Counted from the first letter of the stretch, positions 34,822 to 43,128 are shown. The stretch is 61,490 nucleotides of DNA from Planctomycetota bacterium (GCA_026692905.1 JAPLNL010000097.1:1-61490); one strand, 5' to 3'. Notes: generated by a model not told the origin, from the letters alone. Made by a program: numbers and translations.

Positions 34822-35598
34822 ATGAGTAAATCATTACGAGCCTATCGCTCCAAGCAAGGCTTTTCATTGCTTGAGTTGATGATTGTCTTGGTGTTGATGG
34901 TAGGGCTATTGGCAATCGCTTGGCCCAACATGCAACGTTCGCTTCGCCGGACCACGCTGAACGAAGCGGCTCAGATGCTTCGCGAAGCCATTGACGAAGG
35001 ACGACACGAGGCGATCGTTACAGGCAGGCCAGTCTTCGTTCAGATGCAACAAGGAAACCACGAAGTTCGAACAGGCTCCTTTGCGAATTTCGCAAACGAT
35101 GAAGACACTCTCGGTTCTGTTGGAAACGGACTTGACGCCGAAGTCGTTCCGATTCGTACGTCTCCACTGGCCCAGCAACAAGAATCGCACATGGATTCGA
35201 AATCGCCAAGAAAATGGCGATTGCCTGAATCGGTCGTGATCGCGGAAGTGAATTGGACGAATGACTTTGCTTTGGAATCGGACAACGAAAGCGGAAAGTC
35301 TCCATTGTCCGACCCCTCCGCAAGTCATTCTACCTCGAGCTACTACACATCGAGCCATCACTCTTCCAACCATCTTGAGTCAGGTTCAAACGGCCAGAGC
35401 GATTCATCGCCTTCGAGTGCGACTGGTGCCGATGAGATGCTTTCGTTGCTAGATGGGTCACAAAGCGACTGGTGGTTGCCTATCAGTGCAACAGGCCAAA
35501 GTCGAAGTGCTTCAATCGTGCTTTATGACAAAACCATACACGAGAAGATGACGATCACTTATGCGTCGGACACCGGTTCATTGGAGATCGTAAAATGA
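34822..35598 (+). CDS. Minor pseudopilin, GspH-like
   Basis: This 258-aa prepilin has a leader cleaved after Gly13 (KQG/FSLLELM, Glu at +5), a hydrophobic helix, and the GspH-like motif NMQRSLRRTTLNEAAQMLREAIDEGRHEAIVTGRPV. The middle (about 145-205) is very rich in Ser, Thr and His and probably unstructured, which makes the protein longer than typical GspH (about 170 aa). Its stop overlaps the next start by ATGA. The H assignment rests on order and the N-terminal third. Confidence 0.8.
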   Translation: MSKSLRAYRSKQGFSLLELMIVLVLMVGLLAIAWPNMQRSLRRTTLNEAAQMLREAIDEGRHEAIVTGRPVFVQMQQGNHEVRTGSFANFANDEDTLGSVGNGLDAEVVPIRTSPLAQQQESHMDSKSPRKWRLPESVVIAEVNWTNDFALESDNESGKSPLSDPSASHSTSSYYTSSHHSSNHLESGSNGQSDSSPSSATGADEMLSLLDGSQSDWWLPISATGQSRSASIVLYDKTIHEKMTITYASDTGSLEIVK

Positions 35599-36140
35599 GC
35601 CGCTTGGCCAAGCGAACGAGGACTGCATTTTCTTTGCTCGAAGTCATCATCGCAACGGCCATCTTGGCAGGTAGTGCCATGGTTCTTTTCTCTTTGATTG
35701 GGATGGGAACCAAGTATGGGAATAAGGCCGAGCAGCGCACTCTCGCAATGACGCAAGCCCAGTCGATGCTCGACGAGTTCATCGCGAGACTGCCCGGCGA
35801 AGAAATTCGAGACGAGGTCACTGGCGTATTACCAGGCACGCCGAGTCGAAGCTTTCGCATCGAGGTTACCCTGTATGAATGGCCGTCCAGCAAGGGGGAA
35901 GCCAGTCGGATCGCTAACACAACCGGCGAGGCATCGGGAGGACTATACCGCGTGACGCTCGAGCTGTTTGAAGCCAACAACGCTTTGGCTGGCGCGGAGG
36001 GGGAACCTCTTTGCCAGCTCTCGCAATTCGTTCGAAGAAGCAAGGTGGACCAAGCTGCAGCGAGTGGCGCAAGCAATGAAGGAACAAGTTCGGTAGACGG
36101 CAGGAGCCAACAAGGCCCACGCGGAAACCAGCTTCGATGA
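35595..36140 (+). CDS. Minor pseudopilin, GspI-like
   Basis: This 181-aa prepilin has a leader ending at Ala11 (RTRTA/FSLLEVII, Glu at +5). Alanine rather than glycine occupies the -1 position, a substitution prepilin peptidases tolerate. The body has the GspI pattern EQRTLAMTQAQSMLDEF and a compact beta-domain. It starts in the ATGA overlap with the GspH-like gene and ends in another ATGA overlap with the next gene. Confidence 0.82.
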   Translation: MSRLAKRTRTAFSLLEVIIATAILAGSAMVLFSLIGMGTKYGNKAEQRTLAMTQAQSMLDEFIARLPGEEIRDEVTGVLPGTPSRSFRIEVTLYEWPSSKGEASRIANTTGEASGGLYRVTLELFEANNALAGAEGEPLCQLSQFVRRSKVDQAAASGASNEGTSSVDGRSQQGPRGNQLR

Positions 36141-37444
36141 TTTCGCTGGATCGATTGATTGCTTGTCCTAGGGCAAGATGCAGAATGACAAAGTCCCGCC
36201 AAGGAGCCCAATGGGAGAGCGAGGCTCCTGTCGAGCTGTGCAGTGGATCGGCAGGAGCCTCTCCCTCCCGGTATAAACAGAGCTGCCGCTCGCTTAAGGC
36301 GAGAGTTCCTCATTCGACGCGAACTGCTCGTGCCGCTTTTTCGTTGCTTGAGTTGATGTTGGCGTTGGGGCTACTTGGAGCCTTGTTGGCAGTTGCATGG
36401 TCGTTGCTGGGTACGTATCGCAATGCAGAGGTGCGAGGCTGGAAGCTTTCGCATCGCGTCCAAACCGTTCGCTCAGCTCGAGACTGGCTGGAACGGGACG
36501 CGCAGCATCTGATTATCAGCTCAGAGACGATCGTACCGGTTCTTGCTAGTCCCAGCATCAGTCGCGCCCCATCACAGCCAACCGGTCCGAAAACATCGGC
36601 GATACAACCCTCCAAGTCGTATCGCTTTGCAGGTAGTGCGACGGGGTTCTCTGCAACCATCTCGCCCTCGATCGACCCAATTCCTTTCTTGGAGAATTTA
36701 ATGTCGGATGCGACGCAATCGGATCGCGAATCGCTGGGACTCGAATCGTTGGTTGGAGACGAAGCCGAGGGCAATGTCGCGTCCAACTCACCATGGCCTG
36801 CCGAGACCATCGACATTGAGTATCGCTTGACGCCCATGGCATCGTCAGCCTCGAATTTAAATTTGCCATCCCAAAGCTCAGCTCTCAGCGATGAAATGGA
36901 CGATTCCCAATACGTTCTAACTCGCACTGAAACGATTGCATCGCAAAGGGAGACGATGGAAGCAAATCCCTCGGAACGCACCCTTTCTGCGCGGGACTTA
37001 TATGGGCAAAACGAGGATCGCCTTTTTGCTCGTAGCCAATCATACCGCGAATCTCGATTGGAGGGCTTAACCAAAGTTCGGTTCCGATACTTCGATGGCA
37101 GTACCTGGAAATCAAACTGGAACAGCGATCAGCAAGGCGGACTTCCTCTCGCCATCGCGCTCGGATTTGACTTTCCTGCGACCTCCGAAATCCAGCTTCC
37201 ATCCACTTCCAGTCCTGAGTCCACGGACGAAGAAGGATTGAGGTCGGAACAGCTACAAACCGAGGATTTCACTTTTGCTGATTCCGCATTGGAGACAGAG
37301 TCGCGAGCGGATTCATCCGCCAGCAGTTCGCCTGCGATCATGGAGTCCTCGACCAGCGAAGTGCAAATCGTTGTCTTGGTGGCCAGCGTAATGTCCAAGA
37401 ACATGGCTGCTGGTTCAACGTCGATACAGCGAGCTCGCCCATGA
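36137..37444 (+). CDS. Minor pseudopilin, GspJ-like, with a repeat-encoded leader
   Basis: This 435-aa prepilin has its processing site at Ala67/Phe68 (ARAA/FSLLELM, Glu72). The leader is 67 residues instead of the usual 6-25. No ATG, GTG or TTG lies in frame between the repeat at 36213-36310 and the processing site, so translation must run through the repeat. Residues of about 26-58 (SEAPVELCSGSAGASPSR...) are its translation. Downstream is a hydrophobic helix, then a GspJ-like region (HRVQTVRSARDWLERDAQHLI), a long low-complexity Ser-rich part, and a C-terminal domain with FRYFDGSTWKSNW. Met17 is an alternative start but also precedes the repeat. It has ATGA overlaps on both sides. Confidence 0.82.
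   Translation: MISLDRLIACPRARCRMTKSRQGAQWESEAPVELCSGSAGASPSRYKQSCRSLKARVPHSTRTARAAFSLLELMLALGLLGALLAVAWSLLGTYRNAEVRGWKLSHRVQTVRSARDWLERDAQHLIISSETIVPVLASPSISRAPSQPTGPKTSAIQPSKSYRFAGSATGFSATISPSIDPIPFLENLMSDATQSDRESLGLESLVGDEAEGNVASNSPWPAETIDIEYRLTPMASSASNLNLPSQSSALSDEMDDSQYVLTRTETIASQRETMEANPSERTLSARDLYGQNEDRLFARSQSYRESRLEGLTKVRFRYFDGSTWKSNWNSDQQGGLPLAIALGFDFPATSEIQLPSTSSPESTDEEGLRSEQLQTEDFTFADSALETESRADSSASSSPAIMESSTSEVQIVVLVASVMSKNMAAGSTSIQRARP
36213..36310. repeat. Palindromic repeat (EAPAEP/GSAGASPS family) inside the GspJ leader
   Basis: The arm GGGAGAGCGAGGCTCCTG (from 36213) pairs with CGGCAGGAGCCTCTCCCTCC (to about 36268), followed by TAAACAGAGCTGCC and a small CTCGC/GCGAG hairpin. 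The same arms and the same TAAACAGAGCTGCC tail occur at 49428-49637. Here the element is in an open frame of a coding sequence rather than between genes. Confidence 0.8.
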
Positions 37445-39144
37445 CAAGCAGTGTTTTTCGTCCAATTCGATCGCTAAAAAGTAGTCAAGTCCCCAGACGC
37501 AAAGGGATGGCGTTGCTTGTTGTGGTCGTCTTGGTCATGTTGATTTCGTTAGGCGCGTATCGCTTTTCATTCTACATGGAGAGCCAATATCGACTGACGC
37601 GGTTGCATGAAGAGCGAGTTCATGCTCGTTTAGCTGCATTGAGTGGTATCGAGTTGGCGGCAGCGATTGTGGAGATGCCTGCTGCTAAGCGTGCCATTCT
37701 TGGCGGATTGCAGGACAATACGTCGCTGTTTCAGCACGTCGCAATCGCACCATTGCTCGACACGACGCCGAGTCTTACCGAAGAAAGTGTGTGGCGATTT
37801 AGCTTGGTCTCGCCTCGAATAAGCGAGGGGACCAACAAGAACAGTCGAGCCTCGACCGACTTACTTGGTTCCGAATCTCTCACGATGCGATTTGGATTGG
37901 AAAATGAGTCTGCCAAACTTCATATTCCAACATTGCTCGCTTGGGACCGCATGAAGCCTGGGCATGCACGGCTGACCTTGTTGGGGCTACCTGGTATGAA
38001 TGAGGCTATCGTAGATACATGGTTGAAGGAACTTGGTGTATCCAAACCGATGGGTCGCGGCGGCAACTCGGAACAGAGCAGCTCATTAGACGATATTAAG
38101 CAGGTTTGGTTTGGTGGCGACCTGAATCAAAATTACCGGCTTGACCCATTGGAGATTCGCTTCGAAAGCCAGCGATTGGGACAAAATCGCGAGGCAAAGG
38201 TGCAGCCAACTGACCAGTCAAGTTCGACAAATGCATTTCGCCCGCTTCAACGTTATTTAACTTGGTACAGCGGTCACCGCAACGTGAGGATCAACGGCCA
38301 GTCTCGGGTTAATTTGAACGAATCGGATTTGCGTTCATTGCATCGAACCCTGTCGATGATTTGGCCACAGGAATGGGCCAACTTTGTCATCGCAATGCGT
38401 CAATTGGGACCGAGTAGTCAAATCGGAGCTGTCCCAACGATCAACTTGCCCGGGACGGCAATTTCCAGTTCGGCAAGTGGAACCGCTGGAGGGACGTCAG
38501 CTCAGAATACATCGGCAACCATCGTCCAAGATTGGCAGCCTGATTTTAGCAAGGCAGCGGTTTACTCGTTCCGAAGTCCGCTCGATTTGGTCGGGTCCGT
38601 AGTCGAACTGCCCGCTACAGTCGGCGTAAGCGGTCCCAAGAATTCGGCAACTCTTGTAAAAAGGACCATTCGCAATCCGTTTTCAAGTGACTTGGCCTCG
38701 GTTCGCAATTACTTTGAAAGGTTGATCGACGATGTAACGGTGAACGGTCTTTTGATTTCAGAAGGACGGATCGACGTGTCGGAGGCGTCCGTGGAAGTTC
38801 TAGCGGGAGTACCCGGATTGGACTTGGCCCTGGCGCAGCGAATTGTTCAAAATCGCGACGCATCGAATAGCCCATCAGCGACTCCACAGACGCTCGGCAC
38901 CGTGACTTGGTTGCTGGACACGGTCGATATCACCAAACTGAAAGAACTTGAACCCTACCTGACCTTTCGCAGCGATGTTTATTCGGTGCAAGCAGTAGGA
39001 TATCGCGATAATCAGAGTGCCGTCTACCGGATGACGGCTACGATTGACGCTTGTCAAAGCCCAACACAATTGCGAAATAGAAAAGTCTGGCATCCATGGG
39101 ATCGAGGCTTTTCCATCGAGCAACTGGCCGATTCAAAACCATGA
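37441..39144 (+). CDS. gspK: Minor pseudopilin GspK
   Basis: This 567-aa protein has a leader cleaved after Gly22 (RRKG/MALLVVVVLVMLI). The +5 residue is Val rather than Glu, which is characteristic of GspK, the tip pseudopilin that needs no Glu5. The large alpha-helical domain includes helix-hairpin-helix-like stretches (LLGLPGMNEAIVDTWLKELG and EVLAGVPGLDLALAQRIVQNRD), as known GspK proteins do. It is longer than typical GspK (about 320 aa). ATGA overlaps on both sides place it in the operon. Confidence 0.88.
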   Translation: MTSSVFRPIRSLKSSQVPRRKGMALLVVVVLVMLISLGAYRFSFYMESQYRLTRLHEERVHARLAALSGIELAAAIVEMPAAKRAILGGLQDNTSLFQHVAIAPLLDTTPSLTEESVWRFSLVSPRISEGTNKNSRASTDLLGSESLTMRFGLENESAKLHIPTLLAWDRMKPGHARLTLLGLPGMNEAIVDTWLKELGVSKPMGRGGNSEQSSSLDDIKQVWFGGDLNQNYRLDPLEIRFESQRLGQNREAKVQPTDQSSSTNAFRPLQRYLTWYSGHRNVRINGQSRVNLNESDLRSLHRTLSMIWPQEWANFVIAMRQLGPSSQIGAVPTINLPGTAISSSASGTAGGTSAQNTSATIVQDWQPDFSKAAVYSFRSPLDLVGSVVELPATVGVSGPKNSATLVKRTIRNPFSSDLASVRNYFERLIDDVTVNGLLISEGRIDVSEASVEVLAGVPGLDLALAQRIVQNRDASNSPSATPQTLGTVTWLLDTVDITKLKELEPYLTFRSDVYSVQAVGYRDNQSAVYRMTATIDACQSPTQLRNRKVWHPWDRGFSIEQLADSKP

Positions 39145-40832
39145 ACCTATTGGAACGCATAACAAGACTCCGACAAAGCACTGCCCGAAAGCCGGGGACG
39201 GGGCGAATCGCCATCGTCCATTGGGATCGAGAGCAAATTTATTTCTTAGTTGTCGCTCCAAAGTCTAAACGCATTGGGGCGAAAGATTTCGGAGCGATAA
39301 GCCACGCAAATTTAGGCAATCCCTTGGTCGCCCTATCGGACTACTTTCGGGATCAAGGCATCACGGTTCAACGACTCGTTGTGCTCTTGTCGAGACCCGA
39401 GTTGGATTTGCCAACGCTCAATCTGCCTCCCGCCGAGGAAAGCGAACTGCCTGGCTTGATCGCGAGCGAAGTCGAGCAGCAATTGGGCGAGACCGAGGAA
39501 CCGCCGATAGTCGACTACTTGGTCGTCGCCAACTCCAAAGTGGACGCGAATACAGCCAGCCAAGTTTTGGCGTTTGCGCTGCCAGCCAAGGAGCTCCAGT
39601 CACTGAAGAAGCAAGTGGATGAAACCGCGTTTCGACTTGCAGCCATCTGCTCACGCCATCTTGCCCCCCTCAGCATCCTTCGCCGACGGAATATCTCCAG
39701 CGACACCTTGGTTGTCTCCGTTCATCTCTATACCGGTGAAGTTGAACTAGCTGTCTGCCGCGGTTCTGATCCTATCTTATTGCGAACGATTCGGTTAAGT
39801 ACCGATGATTCGGCGCGGGTGGCAGAACAGATTTGGATGGAAATGCAACGATGCTTGACGCTGCTCACCCAAGAGACGGCAGAGCTTAAATTGGATTGGT
39901 ACGTTTTTGCGACCAATGATGCAGCCGGCCAAGTTGCTAAAGCCCTCGAGGAACGGGGGGAATCCTCAATCCATCTCATCGATCCACTTTCGGATTGGGA
40001 ACTTGATTCTTCCGAGAAAAAACCGGAAGCTGATCCTTCTATACGTTCGGCAGCCAACGCTGGTGCGGCTTGGGACTTTGTCAACAACGCGCTTCCTGTC
40101 AATTTGCTCGCTCCCAAACGGGCCCCCAAGCCAGCCAACCCCATGGTGCGTTGGGTAGGTTTAGGCATCGGCGTGGCATCTGTGGTTGGAATCGGTCTGT
40201 ACTTTATGTTGTCCGATGTTTGGCAATTGCAGCGCGAAGTCGATGACATCCGCATCGAGCTAGACAACGCAAAGAAAGTCGCGGCCAAGTACCAGGAGAA
40301 ATCCGATCAAGTTCAGGCGGTTCAAGCCTGGATGTCGGACCAAGTCGATTGGTTGGCAGAACTCAATGATCTATCGCGGAGATTGCCCGATGGTCAAGAT
40401 GCAACGGTACGGCGATTGACGGCATCGGCTGGACCCAACGCCGCAACGATCGATCTCTCCGTTCAAGTTGCAGAGCAGGAATTCATATCGCAATTGGAGT
40501 CGCGGATCCGTAGCGCTAAGTATTCGGCAACAAGCAAACAAATCAGCCAGAATGCTTCCTCCGCTGAGTACCCTTGGCAGTTCGAAACCAGAGTCTCCTT
40601 TCCAATCGAAGCGCAGAAACAAAATACGTTTGGTCCCAAACCGCCGCAGGCAGAACCCGCGTCGCCATCGGACAGGCCCATCCCAACCAGCGAGTCGCCA
40701 AAAGCAGCCCCAAACGAATTGGAAGTTCCTACCAAAGACAAACCGGAGAGTACCTCAGAAAACACCCCTGAAGATAACACTGTTCAACCCAATGTTGAAA
40801 CCACCACACCATCACCTGAGGGGCCAAAATGA
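39141..40832 (+). CDS. GspL/PilM-like inner-membrane platform protein
   Basis: This 563-aa protein is read from the ATG in the ATGA overlap with gspK. About 20-290 is an actin-like cytoplasmic domain (GRIAIVHWDREQIYFLVV, then LPGLIASEVEQQLG and DTLVVSVHLYTGEVELAV). One transmembrane helix lies at about 334-357, followed by a short coiled coil and ferredoxin-like periplasmic part and a Pro/Ser/Glu-rich tail. This corresponds to GspL, or a PilM-PilN fusion in pilus systems, which links the ATPase to the pseudopilus. Similarity is structural and positional. Confidence 0.78.
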   Translation: MNLLERITRLRQSTARKPGTGRIAIVHWDREQIYFLVVAPKSKRIGAKDFGAISHANLGNPLVALSDYFRDQGITVQRLVVLLSRPELDLPTLNLPPAEESELPGLIASEVEQQLGETEEPPIVDYLVVANSKVDANTASQVLAFALPAKELQSLKKQVDETAFRLAAICSRHLAPLSILRRRNISSDTLVVSVHLYTGEVELAVCRGSDPILLRTIRLSTDDSARVAEQIWMEMQRCLTLLTQETAELKLDWYVFATNDAAGQVAKALEERGESSIHLIDPLSDWELDSSEKKPEADPSIRSAANAGAAWDFVNNALPVNLLAPKRAPKPANPMVRWVGLGIGVASVVGIGLYFMLSDVWQLQREVDDIRIELDNAKKVAAKYQEKSDQVQAVQAWMSDQVDWLAELNDLSRRLPDGQDATVRRLTASAGPNAATIDLSVQVAEQEFISQLESRIRSAKYSATSKQISQNASSAEYPWQFETRVSFPIEAQKQNTFGPKPPQAEPASPSDRPIPTSESPKAAPNELEVPTKDKPESTSENTPEDNTVQPNVETTTPSPEGPK

Positions 40833-41755
40833 GCCCACGTATCAAATGGCTAATGGTTGCCGGAGCAGCGGTATTCGGATTGTACGGTATGGACTCGCTC
40901 TATCGCAGTTGGATCGAACAACCCCATCAACAAATAACGGCTGAGTTAGACGATCTCACCACCAAACTGAACACTGCTAAAACCGAACAACTCACTGCGC
41001 AGAAGCAAGGAAAGCGACTGGAGACCTATGCCGCAAGAGCTTTACCGGACGATCCGCAGTTGGCTCGTTCGCTCTATCAGCAATGGCTTCTGAATTTGGT
41101 CGAGGCCAATGAACTGACATCGGCATCAGTTGATGCAGCCCAACCTGTACGGGTCGAGATTCGATCGCGAACGAAAAAAGGAAAGCGTCAGACGGTAGGG
41201 CATCGCATCAATTTCTCGTTGCGAGGCCAAGCATCCCTCAGCAAGCTTGCGTCGTTCCTTAACGATTTTCGCAAAGCAGGACATTTGCACAAGATCCGTA
41301 CTATCGCATTGAATCCCGTAGGCAATGAAGGGAGACTGGATGCCGATTTGACGATCGAGGTACTTTGTTTGTCGGCCTCAACCAATAAGGAGACCCTCGG
41401 CGATTGGCAGATTGTGGACGATTCCTCAGTTGCAAAGAGCACGTTCGATGACCTCGTGCGCCGAAATCTCTTTGCGCGGGGTTTTGCGAAAGCACTGTAC
41501 GACATCGAGCTTAAAGCGATCACGTCGAACAGAGAGGGTATCGCGCAAGCTTGGTTCCGCATCGACGCACGAGGCACAACGAAAACAGTTGCTGCAGGCA
41601 ACCAGCTTCCGGTAGCCCTGCATGATATTTCGGTATTGGAAGTGCTAAACAATCAAGTGCTGGTTCGCGTTAACGAAGAACCGCATTGGATCCGTTTGGG
41701 GCAATCCATCGGCCAAGTATGTTCACCCAAACCAGAAAAAGGAGAGTTGCGATGA
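40829..41755 (+). CDS. GspM/PilO-like inner-membrane platform protein
   Basis: This 308-aa bitopic protein has a short cytoplasmic N-terminus, a single membrane helix at about 8-25 (LMVAGAAVFGLYGMDSLY), a coiled coil (about 35-75) and ferredoxin-like periplasmic domains. Its place after the GspL-like gene (ATGA overlap) supports a GspM role. The C-terminal segment (about 245-300, with AGNQLPVALHDISVLEVLNNQVLVRVN) resembles a GspC/PilP-like homology region, so it might also cover part of the missing GspC function. Confidence 0.65.
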   Translation: MSPRIKWLMVAGAAVFGLYGMDSLYRSWIEQPHQQITAELDDLTTKLNTAKTEQLTAQKQGKRLETYAARALPDDPQLARSLYQQWLLNLVEANELTSASVDAAQPVRVEIRSRTKKGKRQTVGHRINFSLRGQASLSKLASFLNDFRKAGHLHKIRTIALNPVGNEGRLDADLTIEVLCLSASTNKETLGDWQIVDDSSVAKSTFDDLVRRNLFARGFAKALYDIELKAITSNREGIAQAWFRIDARGTTKTVAAGNQLPVALHDISVLEVLNNQVLVRVNEEPHWIRLGQSIGQVCSPKPEKGELR

Positions 41756-42411
41756 AATCTTTTCGAAAAACTCTGATCATGATACTCTTTGTGGCAGCGG
41801 CTTACGCGATCATTCTGCCCGTTGCATCCGCACAGATGATCGGGAATCGAACACTTGGTGCGCCCGCCCTGTCGTTGCAGCAACAACGAGCAGGTACAGC
41901 CCCAACCACAAATGCGCCTGGCGGTACGACAATTGGTGCTGCCTCGGGTTTGCAGGGCGCAAACGCCAGGTATCTGCGGGGTAATCGCTCTCGTCAGGAT
42001 TTTGTTGGCTCAAACCGAACTGACTTGTCGGGTTTCGTGGGCTCCGGCCAAGCGATTGGGGTAGGCCGTGTACCGACTGCAGCTGAGACCTTAAAACTTG
42101 AGACGACGAAAGCGGACCGAATCAATAGACCACTGCCTCCTCAACCCGCAAAAGGAATGTACTACCCTCGGCTTTCGCTTGATTCGGACAGCGAAACATC
42201 GAACGAGTTGCCAAGCATAGGACCTGCCAGCCCGGCAGCGACGGAAAGGATCGTGGAATTTTCCAAAGGTCGCGCAAATGTGTCCATGGCAGGTACCACA
42301 GCCGTCCTTCGCGGGACCGTCTCGTCAAGTCGCGAAGCCGAGCTTTTGGCCCAGCTCTTATCTTTCGAACCAGGAATCGATCGGGTCAAGAATGAATTGG
42401 TAGTCAAGTAA
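41752..42411 (+). CDS. Secreted BON-domain protein at the end of the secretion operon
   Basis: This 219-aa protein is read from the ATG in the ATGA overlap with the GspM-like gene. A signal peptide (1-27, ending ASAQ) precedes a low-complexity Gly/Ala/Arg region and a C-terminal BON domain (about 160-219: VSMAGTTAVLRGTVSSSREAELLAQLL, then PGIDRVKNELVV). BON domains bind phospholipid or peptidoglycan-associated surfaces and occur next to, or within, secretins. In this operon it occupies the place where an outer-membrane component would be expected, so a link to secretin docking is possible but not shown. Confidence 0.78.
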   Translation: MKSFRKTLIMILFVAAAYAIILPVASAQMIGNRTLGAPALSLQQQRAGTAPTTNAPGGTTIGAASGLQGANARYLRGNRSRQDFVGSNRTDLSGFVGSGQAIGVGRVPTAAETLKLETTKADRINRPLPPQPAKGMYYPRLSLDSDSETSNELPSIGPASPAATERIVEFSKGRANVSMAGTTAVLRGTVSSSREAELLAQLLSFEPGIDRVKNELVVK

Positions 42412-42454
42412 TTAGCGAGCAACGGTGTTGATCACAAGTTCCGTTGCAATGTAG

Positions 42455-42568
42455 CACGACGCGCAAGCTAGTGAATCATCACGACGCGCAAGCTAGTGAA
42501 TCAGCACGACGCGCAAGCTAGTGAATTAGCGCGACGCGCAAGCTAGTGAATCAGCACGACGCGCAAGC
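42455..42568. repeat. Tandem 25-bp repeat, CACGACGCGCAAGCTAGTGA family
   Basis: Four full units start at 42455, 42480, 42505 and 42530 with a period of exactly 25 bases; a partial fifth starts at 42555. Each unit is CACGACGCGCAAGCTAGTGA plus five bases (ATCAT, ATCAG, ATTAG, ATCAG). No unique spacer separates them, which excludes a CRISPR array. The opposite orientation of the same core is found at 43011-43101. Confidence 0.9.
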
Positions 42569-42639
42569 ATTAAAATTTGCGCAGATTCGGCCTGAAGGCG
42601 CGCCATATACCTAGCCGTGGCTGATAAGCCTCATCTTTA

Positions 42640-42800
42640 CCCACATATTTGAACATCACAATCTAATTTCCTTGGGGTTTTTCGTACTCGTACTCCGCCC
42701 GAAGGACAGTACTCGTGCTCGATGGGATGAAAAATCGAGTACGAGTACCATTTCATTGAGTACGAGTACGAAATCTGTCCGGAAATATGGGTAAAGCCGT
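42640..42800. repeat. Composite repeat rich in GTACGA/TCGTAC words, copy 1
   Basis: The order TTTACCCACAT, TCTAATTTCC, TTTTTCGTACTCGTACTCC, GCCCGAAGG, AGTACTCG, TCGAGTACGAGTACCATTTC, ATTGAGTACGAGTACGA, GGAAATATGGGTAAAG is shared with 53080-53222. The hexamer words pair with each other and the ends (TTTACCCACAT/ATGGGTAAAG) are inverted, so the whole stretch is a large imperfect palindrome. No coding capacity is evident in 42412-43128. Confidence 0.75.
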
Positions 42801-42896
42801 GGCTGATAAGCCACGGTGCGAAGACCAATTGGGAGACGAGCCCCGAAGGGCCGGAACATGAACGAGTGTGTCGGCCCTTCAGGCCTTGAAATCCCA

Positions 42897-42983
42897 GGGA
42901 ATAACAAATCCGGTGCCTCTCGGCACCGGCAGAGGGTGTGTCGAGCCTTCGGCCCTAAAAGCAAATAGCTCAACTTCAAAACG
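42897..42983. repeat. Dispersed repeat, GGGCCGAAGGCTCGACACA family, copy 2 (inverted)
   Basis: This is the reverse complement of the element at 11708-11793, including the GCCGGTGCC/GGCACCGG hairpin and the TTTTGAAGTTGAGCTATTTG flank. An adjoining hairpin GGGCCG.../CGGCCC (about 42845-42880) belongs to the same composite. Confidence 0.65.
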
Positions 42984-43010
42984 AGCAAGCTAGTGAAATC
43001 ACTATCAAAT

Positions 43011-43101
43011 TCACTAGCTTGCGCGTCGTGCTAGGTTAACTGGATTCACTAGCTTGCGCGTCGTGCTAGGTTAACTGGATTCACTAGCTTGCGCGTCGTG
43101 C
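43011..43101. repeat. Tandem 35-bp repeat, inverted copies of the CACGACGCGC family
   Basis: TCACTAGCTTGCGCGTCGTG starts at 43011, 43046 and 43081 with a period of exactly 35 bases, the second half of each period being CTAGGTTAACTGGAT. These are reverse complements of the units at 42455-42568, so the two arrays flank the region 42569-43010 as inverted blocks. Confidence 0.88.
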
Positions 43102-43128
43102 AAGGCACATTGGAGCCCGCCACTCCTA

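Noticed and set aside
35555-36313. 252-codon open frame antisense to the GspI/GspJ-like genes
   Set aside because: The sense strand has three overlapping pilin genes with clear processing sites; the antisense product is low-complexity.
42455-42568. Regular 25-bp repeats that might be read as a CRISPR array
   Set aside because: The units are contiguous with no unique spacers of 25-45 bases, and no cas gene is in the window. It is a tandem array of a dispersed palindrome arm.
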